Assembly (NCBI RefSeq): GCF_003626655.1
Contig: NZ_RBAN01000002.1
Span: forward strand, 620,001-684,000
Direction of reading: 5' to 3'
Length of the DNA stretch: 64,000 bases
Origin: Micromonospora costi
GTDB lineage: Bacteria > Actinomycetota > Actinomycetes > Mycobacteriales > Micromonosporaceae
Shown here: positions 15,251 through 25,206 of the stretch, in pieces
Numbering within the stretch: position 1 is the first letter of the stretch
How the letters are laid out: each line of letters starts with the position of its first letter
Program-made: the position numbers and the translations under genes
The notes under the pieces: generated by a model
What the model was told of the DNA's origin: nothing
The model's input: the letters and a program-made list of their open reading frames with translations, nothing else
Database searches by the model: none

Positions 15251-17133
15251 CGGTCCACCTCGATCTCCAGGCCCGAGTGCAGCGGATCGGCATCGGGGTC
15301 GTACGGCTGCGGCTCCTGGGCGGAGCGCTCCACCTCGGCCTGCTCGTAGGCGGTGACCAGGTCGGCGTAGCCGGGCACGGTGGCCAGCAGCTCGGTGTGG
15401 GTGCCCCGGGCCACCACCCGACCCTGCTCCAGGTAGATCACCTCGTCGGCCAGCGCGATGGTGGCCCGCCGGTACGCGACCACGAGGATCGACGCGCCCG
15501 GCGCCCCGGGCCGGTCGGCCGCGCGCAGCCCGGCCAGGATGGCCGCCTCCACCCGCGGGTCGACGGCGCTGGTCGCGTCGTCGAGCACCAGCAGCCGCGG
15601 CCGGCCCGCGAGCGCCCGGGCCAGGGTCAACCGCTGCCGCTGCCCGCCGGAGAGCGAGGTGCCCCGCTCCCCGACCATCGTGTCCAGCCCGTCGGGCAGG
15701 GCCGCCACGAACCCGTCCGCCTCGGCGAGGCGCAGCGCCGCCCACACGTCGTCGTCGGTGATGCCCGGCCGGTCCAGGGCGATGTTGGCGCGGACCGTGT
15801 CGTCGAAGACGAACGGCACCTGGGCCACCAGCGCCGCGGTGCGGGCCAGCGACGCGGCGGTGAGCTGGCGGACGTCCACCCCGTCGAGGGTGACGGTGCC
15901 CGAGCGGGGGTCGACCAGCCGCACCGCGAGCGACGCCACGGTCGACTTGCCGGCGCCGGTCGGCCCCACCAGGGCGACGGTCTTCCCCGCGGGCACGGTG
16001 AAGGTGACCTCGCCCAGCACCTCGGCGCCGGGCAGGTGCGCCTCGGCGGGCTCGTACGCGAAGCCGACGTCGGCGAAGGCGAGCGTGGCGGGCCCCGCCT
16101 CGTCCGCGGCCAGCTCGCGGTCGCCGTAGGGCATCTCGCCCGTGGCGTCGAGCACCCGGCGGAGGCGGTCCCAGCCGGCGACGCTGCGTGGCAGCTCGGC
16201 CAGCACCCAGCCGATCGCCCGCACCGGGAACGCCAGCACGGTGAACAGGAACGCGACGCTCACCAGCTCGGCGACGCTGATCGCGCCCTGCCGCAGCCGG
16301 AACGTGCCGACCACCAGCACGGCGAGGGTGCCGAGGCTGGGCAGGGTCTCCAGCATCGGGTCGAAGACGCCCCGCAGGCGGCCGACCGCGATGAGGGCGT
16401 CCCGCAGCTCGCCGGCCCGGCTGCCGAACCGGGCGGTCTCCTGCGCCTCCCGCCCCATGGTCTTGACCACCAGTGCGCCGTCGAAGCTCTCGTGGGCGAT
16501 CCCGCTCACCTCGGCGCGCAGCCGCTGGGCCCGGGCCTGCCGCGGCGCCATCCGGCGGGAGTAGATCACGTTTAGCATGAACAGCGCCGGGAAGACCGCG
16601 AGCCCGACGAGGGCCAGCGCCCAGTCGGTGGCGAAGAGCGACGCGACCGCGCCGACCAGCATGACGAGGGTGCCCACCGCGAACGGCAGCGGCGCGATCG
16701 GGTACCAGGCCGCCTCGACGTCGGAGTTGGCGTTCGACAGCAGGGTGCCGGTGGCGTTGCGGTGGTGCCAGGACAGCGGTAGTTCCAGGTAGCGCCGGGT
16801 GACCCGGCGGCGGTACGCGGCCTGGAGCCGGTACTGCATGTAGCCGGCGCCGAGCCGGCGGCCGAAGATGCCCACCACCCGCAGCACGCTGATCCCGAAC
16901 AGCGCGGCGGCGGCCAGCGCGAGCGTGCCCGCCGCGACCGAGCCGCGGGCGATAGCCGGGACGACCACGTCCCCGACGACCGTGCCGACCACGTACGCGC
17001 TGGCGATCACCATGAGCCCGAAGAGCACACTGCCGGTGACCGCGACCGCGAAGATGCGTGGCTGCTCCCGGATCGCCCGCCCGAGGACCGCCAGACCCCG
17101 ACCGAGCACGTCCCGACTTGTCTTGCTCGCCAC
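15247..17133 (-). CDS. ABC exporter subunit 1 (TMD-NBD), degenerate site
   Basis: The partner half-transporter, 628 residues from GTG 17133 (GGGGGAG just upstream; a TTG at 17157 is also in frame). Six transmembrane helices precede the ATPase domain. Walker A is GPTGAGKST and the signature LSGGQRQ is canonical. Walker B ends LDDATSA, with Asp in place of the catalytic Glu, and the H-loop reads VVAYRRAT, with Tyr for His. This is the non-hydrolysing half of a heterodimeric exporter. A charged tail of about 40 residues follows. The repeat cassette joins it to subunit 2. Confidence 0.92.
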   Translation of the reverse strand: MASKTSRDVLGRGLAVLGRAIREQPRIFAVAVTGSVLFGLMVIASAYVVGTVVGDVVVPAIARGSVAAGTLALAAAALFGISVLRVVGIFGRRLGAGYMQYRLQAAYRRRVTRRYLELPLSWHHRNATGTLLSNANSDVEAAWYPIAPLPFAVGTLVMLVGAVASLFATDWALALVGLAVFPALFMLNVIYSRRMAPRQARAQRLRAEVSGIAHESFDGALVVKTMGREAQETARFGSRAGELRDALIAVGRLRGVFDPMLETLPSLGTLAVLVVGTFRLRQGAISVAELVSVAFLFTVLAFPVRAIGWVLAELPRSVAGWDRLRRVLDATGEMPYGDRELAADEAGPATLAFADVGFAYEPAEAHLPGAEVLGEVTFTVPAGKTVALVGPTGAGKSTVASLAVRLVDPRSGTVTLDGVDVRQLTAASLARTAALVAQVPFVFDDTVRANIALDRPGITDDDVWAALRLAEADGFVAALPDGLDTMVGERGTSLSGGQRQRLTLARALAGRPRLLVLDDATSAVDPRVEAAILAGLRAADRPGAPGASILVVAYRRATIALADEVIYLEQGRVVARGTHTELLATVPGYADLVTAYEQAEVERSAQEPQPYDPDADPLHSGLEIEVDR

Positions 17134-17230
17134 GCTCTCCCCCGCCGTAAGCCGCAATTATCTCCCCCATCCTTACCGGTCGCGAGGCGGCTCCGCCGAC
17201 CGGCCGGATATGTCGGCGGTCACGTGGACC

Positions 17231-17268
17231 CGCCCGGCCGTCGCCGACGCGCCGGCGACGGCCGGGCG
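17231..17268. repeat. 16-bp inverted repeat between divergent genes
   Basis: Perfect 16-base arms (17231-17246 and 17253-17268) enclose six bases. It ends four bases before the -10 box of the TIGR03085 gene and lies about 100 bp from the ABC start, so it is not a terminator of either gene. It may be an operator or an extruded hairpin. Confidence 0.6.
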
Positions 17269-17283
17269 GCCTACCATCGGGCC

Positions 17284-17913
17284 ATGCCCCGGTACGCCCG
17301 AGCCGAGCGCGAGGCGCTGGCCGATCTGCTGCTGACTGTCGGCCCGGACGCGCCGACCGTGGCCGAGGGCTGGTCGACCCGCGACCTCGCCGCCCACCTC
17401 GTCGTGCGGGAGCGCCGACCGGACGCCGCCGGCGGCCTCGCGCTTCCGCCACTGCGCGGGTACGCCGAGCGGGTCCGCCGGCGCGTGGCGGCCCGGCCGT
17501 TCCCGGAACTGGTGGCCCTGGTACGCCGCCCGCCGGTGTGGAGCCCGGTGAGCAACCCGCTCACCGACGAACTGGCCAACGCCATGGAGTTCTTCATCCA
17601 CCACGAGGACGTACGGCGGGCCCGGCCGGGGTGGCTGCCCCGGGACCTGCCGGCGGGGCTGCAGTCCGCCCTGTGGCGGCGGGCCGCCCCGCTCGCACGG
17701 CTGGCGCTGCGCCGGTTCCCCGCCGACCTCTACGTGCAGGCGCCCGGCTTCGGGCAGCTGTCCGTGGGCCGGGGCGGCGCACCGCTGCGGCTGGTCGGCT
17801 CGCCCGGCGAACTGGCGCTGTTCCTTTCCGGCCGGCAACGGGTCTCGCGGGTCCAGTTGGACGGGCCGGCGACGTCGGCGCAGCGGCTGCGCGCGGCGAG
17901 TCTGGGCTTCTAG
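17284..17913 (+). CDS. TIGR03085-family metal-binding protein
   Basis: A 209-residue protein of the DinB/mycothiol-dependent maleylpyruvate isomerase fold (TIGR03085, common in actinobacteria). The helical N-terminal domain carries the likely metal ligands: His in LAAHLVVRERRP (about residue 38) and the paired His in MEFFIHHEDVRRA (about residue 107). The C-terminal half resembles an SCP2-like domain (YVQAPGFGQLSVG). A role in mycothiol-linked chemistry is a family-based guess. TACCAT at 17272-17277 lies six bases before the ATG, so the gene is probably leaderless. Confidence 0.85.
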   Translation: MPRYARAEREALADLLLTVGPDAPTVAEGWSTRDLAAHLVVRERRPDAAGGLALPPLRGYAERVRRRVAARPFPELVALVRRPPVWSPVSNPLTDELANAMEFFIHHEDVRRARPGWLPRDLPAGLQSALWRRAAPLARLALRRFPADLYVQAPGFGQLSVGRGGAPLRLVGSPGELALFLSGRQRVSRVQLDGPATSAQRLRAASLGF

Positions 17914-17964
17914 GAGCGGGCCCACCGGCCGGCCCGGGGCACCAAGTCCCCGGCCTGCGGTTAT

Positions 17965-17994
17965 CACTCAGTGCACACAAACGGCCACTCGGTG
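17965..17994 (+). promoter_or_regulatory. Paired CACTC-GTG sites upstream of terpene synthase
   Basis: CACTCAGTG (17965-17973, itself a palindrome) and CACTCGGTG (17986-17994) are 21 bp apart, two helical turns, so both face the same side of the DNA. They lie about 100 bp upstream of the terpene synthase start. A TAGGCT at 18042-18047 could be the -10 box. Regulator unknown. Confidence 0.4.
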
Positions 17995-18091
17995 TCGTCC
18001 TGCATCTTGCACCCAGCGATCCGCGCCGATCCTTACTCCCGTAGGCTCTCCCGCATCGTCCCGCACCGGAACGGCGCAATTTGGGGGCACC

Positions 18092-19036
18092 ATGCGGACC
18101 TTCGCGGTCTCGGCGCTGCGGGAACCCCCCTTTCCCGCGCGTCGCCATGACAGCACCTATCTGGCGGCGGATGAGAGCACAGCCTGGGCGCAGACCTTCG
18201 GCCTGATCGATTCCGGACACCGACTGAGCCGCCTGCGCCGCGCCGACGCCGCCGGCCTGGCCGGGCGGGCCTGCCCGGACGGGTCCGAGGACGGCCTCCG
18301 CCTGCTGACCGACCTGATCTCCTGGCTGTTCGTGATGGACGACGCCTGCGACGAGGACGGCCTCGGCGCCGCGCCCACGCGGTTGGCGCCGGTGGTGGCC
18401 GCGCTGCTGGACGTCCTCGACCGGCACGGCGACGGCACCCCCAGGGACGGCGACGACGGGGCGCTCGGCGCCGCGCTGCACGACCTGTGCCGCCGCGTAC
18501 GCGCCCACGGACGCTCGGCCGTGCTGCTGCGCTTCGTGAGCCGGCTGCGCGACTACCTGCTCGCGCTGCTGTGGGAGGCCACCAACCGGGAGCACGGGCG
18601 GGCTCCGGGCGTGGCCGAGTACGTCCAGATGCGCCGGCACACGGGCGCCGTCCACCCCAGTTTCGCCCTCACCGACCTCGCCCTGAACGGGCTGCCGGGC
18701 GCCTCGGTGCGCAGCGATCCGGCGCTGCTCGCCGTGGACACCCTCGCGGCGGACCTCGTCTGCTGGTGCAACGACGTCTTCTCCTACGGCAAGGAGCGCG
18801 GGGCGCCGGACGGGCACAACCTGGTCACGGTGATCGCCCGCGAGTCGGGCCAGGACGAGGACGCCGCGCTGCGGGCGGCCGCGGACCGGTTCAACCGCAC
18901 GCTGACGGCGTACCTGGCGGCGGAGGCGCGGGTGCTGGCGACCGACGACCCCGGGGTCGCGTCGGTGATCGCCGCCCGGCGCAACTGGATCCGGGCCACC
19001 TACGACTGGTCGATGGTCGCGGCCCGGTACGCCTGA
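18092..19036 (+). CDS. Class I terpene synthase
   Basis: A 314-residue bacterial class I cyclase, which ionises a prenyl diphosphate (most often farnesyl diphosphate) and cyclises it. The aspartate-rich motif is FVMDDACDEDG (about residues 79-89) and the second metal motif is CNDVFSYGKE (about residues 228-237). A C-terminal RNWIRATYDWS stands where the usual arginine-tyrosine pair falls. Size and motifs fit sesquiterpene cyclases; the product cannot be predicted. No P450, methyltransferase or prenyltransferase is adjacent, so it is an orphan. GGGGGC precedes ATG 18092. Confidence 0.9.
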   Translation: MRTFAVSALREPPFPARRHDSTYLAADESTAWAQTFGLIDSGHRLSRLRRADAAGLAGRACPDGSEDGLRLLTDLISWLFVMDDACDEDGLGAAPTRLAPVVAALLDVLDRHGDGTPRDGDDGALGAALHDLCRRVRAHGRSAVLLRFVSRLRDYLLALLWEATNREHGRAPGVAEYVQMRRHTGAVHPSFALTDLALNGLPGASVRSDPALLAVDTLAADLVCWCNDVFSYGKERGAPDGHNLVTVIARESGQDEDAALRAAADRFNRTLTAYLAAEARVLATDDPGVASVIAARRNWIRATYDWSMVAARYA

Positions 19037-19130
19037 GCGGCCGTTCCGGCTGCGCGGACGGTCCCGTCGGACGATCATCGGGGCTAGCCGCCGTGCGCCG
19101 ACAGGCAATACCCTTCGGTAACCACCATGA

Positions 19131-19146
19131 CGTGACGACCGTCACG
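19131..19146 (+). promoter_or_regulatory. Operator-like dyad before acyl-CoA ligase
   Basis: CGTGACG-AC-CGTCACG is a perfect 7-bp inverted repeat with a 2-bp centre, ending 25 bp before the ATG of the ligase gene. It could bind a TetR or FadR-like regulator of fatty acid metabolism. No regulator gene lies beside it. Confidence 0.4.
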
Positions 19147-19171
19147 CCAAACCCCCGAAGGCGGCACAGCG

Positions 19172-20998
<1,827 letters not shown>

Positions 20999-21008
20999 AC
21001 GACGCGCC

Positions 21009-21036
21009 CGGCCCCGTCCCGCCCGGGACGGGGCCG
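21009..21036. terminator. Bidirectional hairpin terminator
   Basis: Perfect 13-base arms (21009-21021 and 21024-21036) form a GC stem with a two-base centre between the convergent ligase and ltrA genes. There is no T-tract. Confidence 0.65.
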
Positions 21037-21073
21037 CGCGCTCGTCCCCGAGTCTCGCGCGTCCCCGCGGCAC

Positions 21074-22387
21074 TCACAGGTGGCGGCCCCGCCACTGGGT
21101 CTGCTCCGCCTCGGAGGCGAGCTGTTCCTCCAGCGCCACGTGCCGCACCTGGCCGCGCAGCGGGGCGTCGACGAGCCGCTGCGCCACGGTGGCCGCCACG
21201 GTGGCCAGCGCGAGCAGGCCCAGCGCGACCAGTTCCGGCATGTCACCGGCGATCGGCACGAGCACGATCAGCAACCCGACGGCGGCGATCGACCACCACC
21301 GGGTCCGGCCCAGCGCCCGCCGCTCCAAGGCGATCAGCGCAAGCAGGTAGAGCGCCACACCGCCGTACAGGGCCAGCAGGTCGAACCCGGGCAGGGGCAC
21401 ACCCCAGCCGCGGGTGGCCGGGTCGCTGCCCTCCTTGAGCACCCCCTTGAGACCGAGGGCGAACAGGATGATCCCGGCGACCAGCGGCAGGTGCAGGTAG
21501 GTGTAGACGTCGCGCGCCAGGGCGATGCGCGCCCGGCGTTCCCGGGTGCGGTGCAGCGTCTGCTCCAGGGCGAGGGCGAGCGCGTCGAAGTACGTCCACC
21601 AGAGCGCGGCCACCGCCGCGATCCCGAACACGGCCGCCACGATCACCGACCAGGTCAGCGGCAGGCCGGCCACGAAGCCGGGCCCCACGCCCAGGGCGAT
21701 GATCGACTCGCCGAGCGCCACGAGGACGATCAGGGCGTGCCGCTCCGCCCAGTGCCCGGCCGACACGACCGTCCACCCGGTGCCGCGCAGCACCAGACCC
21801 AGCCCGTACTCGACGGCGAGCGCGGCCACCCACAGGGCGAGCCGGACGCCGACCTCGACCCGACCGGAGGCCACCCGTGGGGGCACGAGCGCGGCCGCGG
21901 CGATGAACGCGGTGCTGACCAGCACCGGCACGGCGAGCACCAGCCAGCGGCGGCGGAGCCGCCGGTCGCCGCGGGACACCCAGCCGAAGATCGCCACCTG
22001 GGAGGCGCGTACCAGGAGGTAGCAGGCCGCGAAGACCACCGGGCCGGGCAACCCGCCCGCCCGGTCGACGAAGGCGTGCGGCATGGTCACCGCGAGCACG
22101 AACGCGGCCGCCATGGTGGCGAACCCGACGAGCGGGACCACACCCTGGTCGGTGCGGACCGCGTTGCCGAGCGCCGCGAAGCCGGTCCAGCACCACCAGA
22201 GCAGCGCGAGCACCACGAGGCACTGGGCCAGCCCGCGCGGCGTGGGGTTGTCCGCCGTCACGGTCGTGACGTTGAGGAAGGCGAAGACGAAGACGAGGTC
22301 GTAGAAGAGTTCGAGCCGGGTGGCCCGGGAGCCCGGGGCGCCGGGCCGGATCCCGCCCGACCAGCGCAGCCCGCTCGTACCCTCCAC
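21074..22387 (-). CDS. Low temperature requirement protein A-like membrane protein
   Basis: A 437-residue LtrA-family protein with about twelve hydrophobic segments. The family signature is near the N terminus: RATRLELFYDLVFVFAF. A second conserved stretch is HWAERHALIVLVALGESII. LtrA was named from a Listeria cold-growth mutant; the molecular role is not established. GTG 22387 was chosen because GACACT lies six bases upstream (possible leaderless start) and the family core begins soon after; TTG starts further upstream are also open. It lies downstream of the MocR gene on the same strand. Confidence 0.8.
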   Translation of the reverse strand: MEGTSGLRWSGGIRPGAPGSRATRLELFYDLVFVFAFLNVTTVTADNPTPRGLAQCLVVLALLWWCWTGFAALGNAVRTDQGVVPLVGFATMAAAFVLAVTMPHAFVDRAGGLPGPVVFAACYLLVRASQVAIFGWVSRGDRRLRRRWLVLAVPVLVSTAFIAAAALVPPRVASGRVEVGVRLALWVAALAVEYGLGLVLRGTGWTVVSAGHWAERHALIVLVALGESIIALGVGPGFVAGLPLTWSVIVAAVFGIAAVAALWWTYFDALALALEQTLHRTRERRARIALARDVYTYLHLPLVAGIILFALGLKGVLKEGSDPATRGWGVPLPGFDLLALYGGVALYLLALIALERRALGRTRWWSIAAVGLLIVLVPIAGDMPELVALGLLALATVAATVAQRLVDAPLRGQVRHVALEEQLASEAEQTQWRGRHL

Positions 22388-22458
22388 CTGCGCAGTGTCC
22401 AGCAAGCGGGAGCGGCGCAGACCCGGTTCGGGCAAGCCGGCGGGCGGCCGGCCGGGGC

Positions 22459-23916
22459 TCAGGCGATGACGGCCGGCTCCCGCCACTCGGGACGGGCCGC
22501 CCGGTCGAGGTCGTATCGGATCGCCGCGATCCGGCCGACCGCCTCGACGAGGTCGGCGGACGGCAGGGTGAAGGGCAGGCGCAGGAAGCGTTCGAGCGTG
22601 CCGTCGAGGCCGAACCGGGGGCCGGGCGCCAGCCGTACGCCGACCTCCTCGGCGGCCCGGGCGAGGGCGCTGGAGATCGGACCGTCGAGCTCCGCCCAGA
22701 GCGTCACCCCGCCGCGCGGCACCGTCACCCGCCAGTCTGGCAGGCGCTCGGCGAGCGCGCCGAGCAGGGCGTCGCGCTGGGCCGCGAGCTGGGCGCGGCG
22801 GGCCGCCACGATGGCCGGCGCCTCCGCGAGCAGGTGCACCGCCACCAGCTGGTCGAGCACCGGACCGGACATGTCGACGCCCACCCGGACGGCGGCCAGG
22901 CGCTGCACCTGGGGCGCGGAGGCGCGTACCCAGCCGATGCGGAGACCACCCCAGTACGGCTTGCTCATCCCGCCGATCGACACCACCCGGGAGTGCCGGT
23001 CGAACGTCGCCACCGGCGGTGGCAGCGGGGTGCCGTCCAGCGGCAGGTCCACGAAGGACTCGTCGACGACCAGGTCGGTGCCGGCCGCGTGGGCCGCGGC
23101 CACGAGCCGCTCGCGCAGCTCGGCCGGCATCAGGTGGCCGGTGGGGTTCTGGAACTCCGGGATCAGGTACGCGAGCTTCGGCCGGCCCTGTCGGACGCTG
23201 CCGAGCAGCAGGTCCGCGTCCCAGCCGGTGCCGTCGCCCGCGAGCCCGTGGGTGGTGATCCGGGCCCGGCGGGCCGCGAGCGCGGCGAGCGCGTTCGGGT
23301 AGGTCGGCGACTCGACGAGCACGCTGCCGCCGGGGGCCAGTGCGAGACGCAGCACGAGGTCCAGCGCGTGCTGGGTACCGCTGGTCACCATGATCTGGTC
23401 GGCGGAGGTGGGCAGGCCGCGCTCGGTGTACGTACGGGCGACCGCCTCGCGCAGCTCGATGATCCCGGTGGGGTGGTAGCCGGCGCCACCGAGGTAGCGG
23501 GGCAGGTCTTCGGCGGCGGCCCGGGCGGCCGGCACGAGTTGCGGCGGCGCGGCCAGCGCGGCCACCCCGAGGTCGATCATGTCGCGGTCGTCCAGCGGCG
23601 CCCAGAGCCCGGAGCTGGCGACCCGGTGGTTGCCGGGCAGCATCGTCCAGCTCCCCGCGCCTCGGCGGCTGGCCAGGTGTCCGCTCTCCCGCAGCTGCCG
23701 GTACGCGGCGGTCACCGTGGTCCGGCTGATCCGCAGCGCCTCGGCCAGTTCCCGTTCGGCGGGCAGCCGGACGCCCAGCGGCAGCCGCCCGTCGGTCAGC
23801 AGCCCGCGGACCGCCGCGGCGAGCGCCGCGTAGTCCGGACTGCGGCGGCGGCCGGGAAGCGCGTGCCACTGCCCGAGCAACCGGGCCAATTGGCTCCCCC
23901 GAACCTGACTGGTCAT
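22459..23916 (-). CDS. MocR-family regulator (GntR HTH plus aminotransferase fold)
   Basis: A 485-residue PLP-dependent regulator. Residues about 15-95 are a GntR winged helix (PDYAALAAAVRGLL, ERELAEALRISRTTVTAAYR). The rest is a fold-type I aminotransferase: TSGTQHALDLV, EFQNPTGHLMP, VVDESFVDLPL and the PLP lysine in SIGGMSKPYWGG. ATG 23916 has GGGGGAG five bases upstream. It diverges from a YczE membrane protein gene; MocR regulators of the YczR type linked to YczE are a described group. Repeated ATTGG boxes between the two genes are likely its sites. The effector is unknown. Confidence 0.9.
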   Translation of the reverse strand: MTSQVRGSQLARLLGQWHALPGRRRSPDYAALAAAVRGLLTDGRLPLGVRLPAERELAEALRISRTTVTAAYRQLRESGHLASRRGAGSWTMLPGNHRVASSGLWAPLDDRDMIDLGVAALAAPPQLVPAARAAAEDLPRYLGGAGYHPTGIIELREAVARTYTERGLPTSADQIMVTSGTQHALDLVLRLALAPGGSVLVESPTYPNALAALAARRARITTHGLAGDGTGWDADLLLGSVRQGRPKLAYLIPEFQNPTGHLMPAELRERLVAAAHAAGTDLVVDESFVDLPLDGTPLPPPVATFDRHSRVVSIGGMSKPYWGGLRIGWVRASAPQVQRLAAVRVGVDMSGPVLDQLVAVHLLAEAPAIVAARRAQLAAQRDALLGALAERLPDWRVTVPRGGVTLWAELDGPISSALARAAEEVGVRLAPGPRFGLDGTLERFLRLPFTLPSADLVEAVGRIAAIRYDLDRAARPEWREPAVIA

Positions 23917-23989
23917 GGCCACTCCCCCGAGATTGGCTCTATTGTCCGGCCAATTGGACCCTAGGGTGGCATGCATGGCAGCGATTGGC
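23887..23989. promoter_or_regulatory. Repeated ATTGG boxes, likely MocR operator
   Basis: ATTGG occurs at 23889, 23932, 23953 and 23984; the first two extend to ATTGGCTC. ATTGGC (23932-23937) and GCCAAT (23949-23954) form an inverted repeat. The set spans the divergent mocR/yczE promoters and both gene starts. TAGGGT at 23962-23967 is the -10 box for a leaderless yczE (ATG seven bases later). Confidence 0.55.
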
Positions 23990-24625
23990 AATCTCCGGCA
24001 CCGGCCGGTCCGGCGACTGACCCAGCTCTACGTGGGGCTCGCGTTCTACGGGATCAGCATGGCGCTGATGATCCGTTCCGGCCTGGGCCTCAACCCCTGG
24101 GACGTGTTCCACCAGGGACTGTCCGAGCGCACCGGTCTCTCATTCGGCACCGTGACCATCGCCGTCGGCGCGGTCGTACTGCTGCTGTGGATCCCGCTGC
24201 GCCAGCGGCCCGGCATCGGCACCGTCAGCAACGTGGTGGTCATCGGCCTGGTCGTGGACGCGACACTGGCCCTGCTGCCGGCCGGCGGGCCACTCTGGGC
24301 CCGGATCGGACTGCTGGTCGCCGGCATCGTGGGCAACGGGGCGGCCACCGGGCTCTACCTCGGCGCCCGGCTCGGCCCCGGCCCGCGGGACGGGCTGATG
24401 ACCGGCTTCGTCGCCCGCCGGCCGCAGCGCTCGATCCGGCTGGTGCGCACCGTGATCGAGGTCACCGTCCTGGCTCTGGGCTTCCTGCTCGGCGGGACCG
24501 TCGGCATCGGCACCGTGGCGTACGCCCTCGCCATCGGCCCGCTGGCGCAGCTGTTCGTGCCGCTGTTCGCGGTGGCCGGGCCGGAGCCCGCCGCCGGCCG
24601 GGTCGCCCCGCAGCCCGCGGGCTGA
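23975..24625 (+). CDS. YczE/YitT-like membrane protein
   Basis: A 216-residue membrane protein with about five hydrophobic segments. The family stretch is GLAFYGISMALMIRSGLGLNPW followed by DVFHQGLSERTGLSFGTVTI (about residues 18-60), and later LGPGPRDGLMTGFVAR. The function is unknown; linkage to MocR regulators suggests a PLP-, vitamin- or amino-acid-related transport role (inference). ATG 23975 follows a TAGGGT -10 box by seven bases with no ribosome site, so it should be leaderless and controlled from the ATTGG boxes. Confidence 0.85.
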   Translation: MAAIGNLRHRPVRRLTQLYVGLAFYGISMALMIRSGLGLNPWDVFHQGLSERTGLSFGTVTIAVGAVVLLLWIPLRQRPGIGTVSNVVVIGLVVDATLALLPAGGPLWARIGLLVAGIVGNGAATGLYLGARLGPGPRDGLMTGFVARRPQRSIRLVRTVIEVTVLALGFLLGGTVGIGTVAYALAIGPLAQLFVPLFAVAGPEPAAGRVAPQPAG

Positions 24626-24729
24626 CCGCCGTCACCGACCGTCCGGCCGCCGCCACCGTCCCGTGCCGACGGTGGGAGCCGGACGGGGCGGGTGTTCCCT
24701 TCCGCGATCCGCCCCGGCATCATCGCTTC

Positions 24730-25191
24730 ATGGCGGAGAACGGATGGCACTGGAGCGACGCCTGGATCTTCGTGTCGTTGGTCATCGCGAGCGGCGCCGG
24801 GCGGCACCGCCGCGCCCCGTCGAGCCGGCGACCCGAGGGCGTACGCCTCACCGACGTGCTCTCCACCGCCGACCACCTCAACCGGGCGATCCCCCGGCGC
24901 GACGAGGTCGAGGCGGCCGTGCGACGGCTCCTGGGCGCCGGGCTGGTCAGCGTCAGCGAGGGCTGGTTCCGGATCACCGCCGAGGGTGAGCGGCTCTGGC
25001 GCAGCCGGCCCAGCGCCGGGCTGGCCACGACCGTCGACACGGTCCAGGGGGTGCTGAGCCGGCGGCACACCCCGGGCAGCGCCGACTGGTCACTCGACGA
25101 GGCCGACCACGCGGCGGCCGTGCAGGAGTACCTCGTCCGCTCGATCCCGACCCCGCGCCGCTCGCCCGAGGGGCACTCGGGCCGGGAGTGA
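24730..25191 (+). CDS. Hypothetical winged-helix protein
   Basis: A 153-residue protein I do not recognise by family. The start MAENGWHWSDAWIFVSLVIA is followed by a likely winged helix: VRLTDVLSTADHLNRAIPRR, then DEVEAAVRRLLGAGLVSVSE and GWFRITAEGERLW (about residues 38-98). This is the arrangement of small DNA-binding or PadR-like proteins. The C-terminal 50 residues are polar. The ATG lies six bases after CATCAT and no ribosome site is visible, so the start is moderately certain. It converges with hisF across 15 bp. Confidence 0.65.
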   Translation: MAENGWHWSDAWIFVSLVIASGAGRHRRAPSSRRPEGVRLTDVLSTADHLNRAIPRRDEVEAAVRRLLGAGLVSVSEGWFRITAEGERLWRSRPSAGLATTVDTVQGVLSRRHTPGSADWSLDEADHAAAVQEYLVRSIPTPRRSPEGHSGRE

Positions 25192-25206
25192 CGCCGGGGC
25201 GCGCGC

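Noticed and set aside
17157..17162. GATAAT on the minus strand as the promoter of the ABC exporter
   Set aside because: A good -10 match, but no -35 at any allowed spacing was found, so I did not list it as a promoter.
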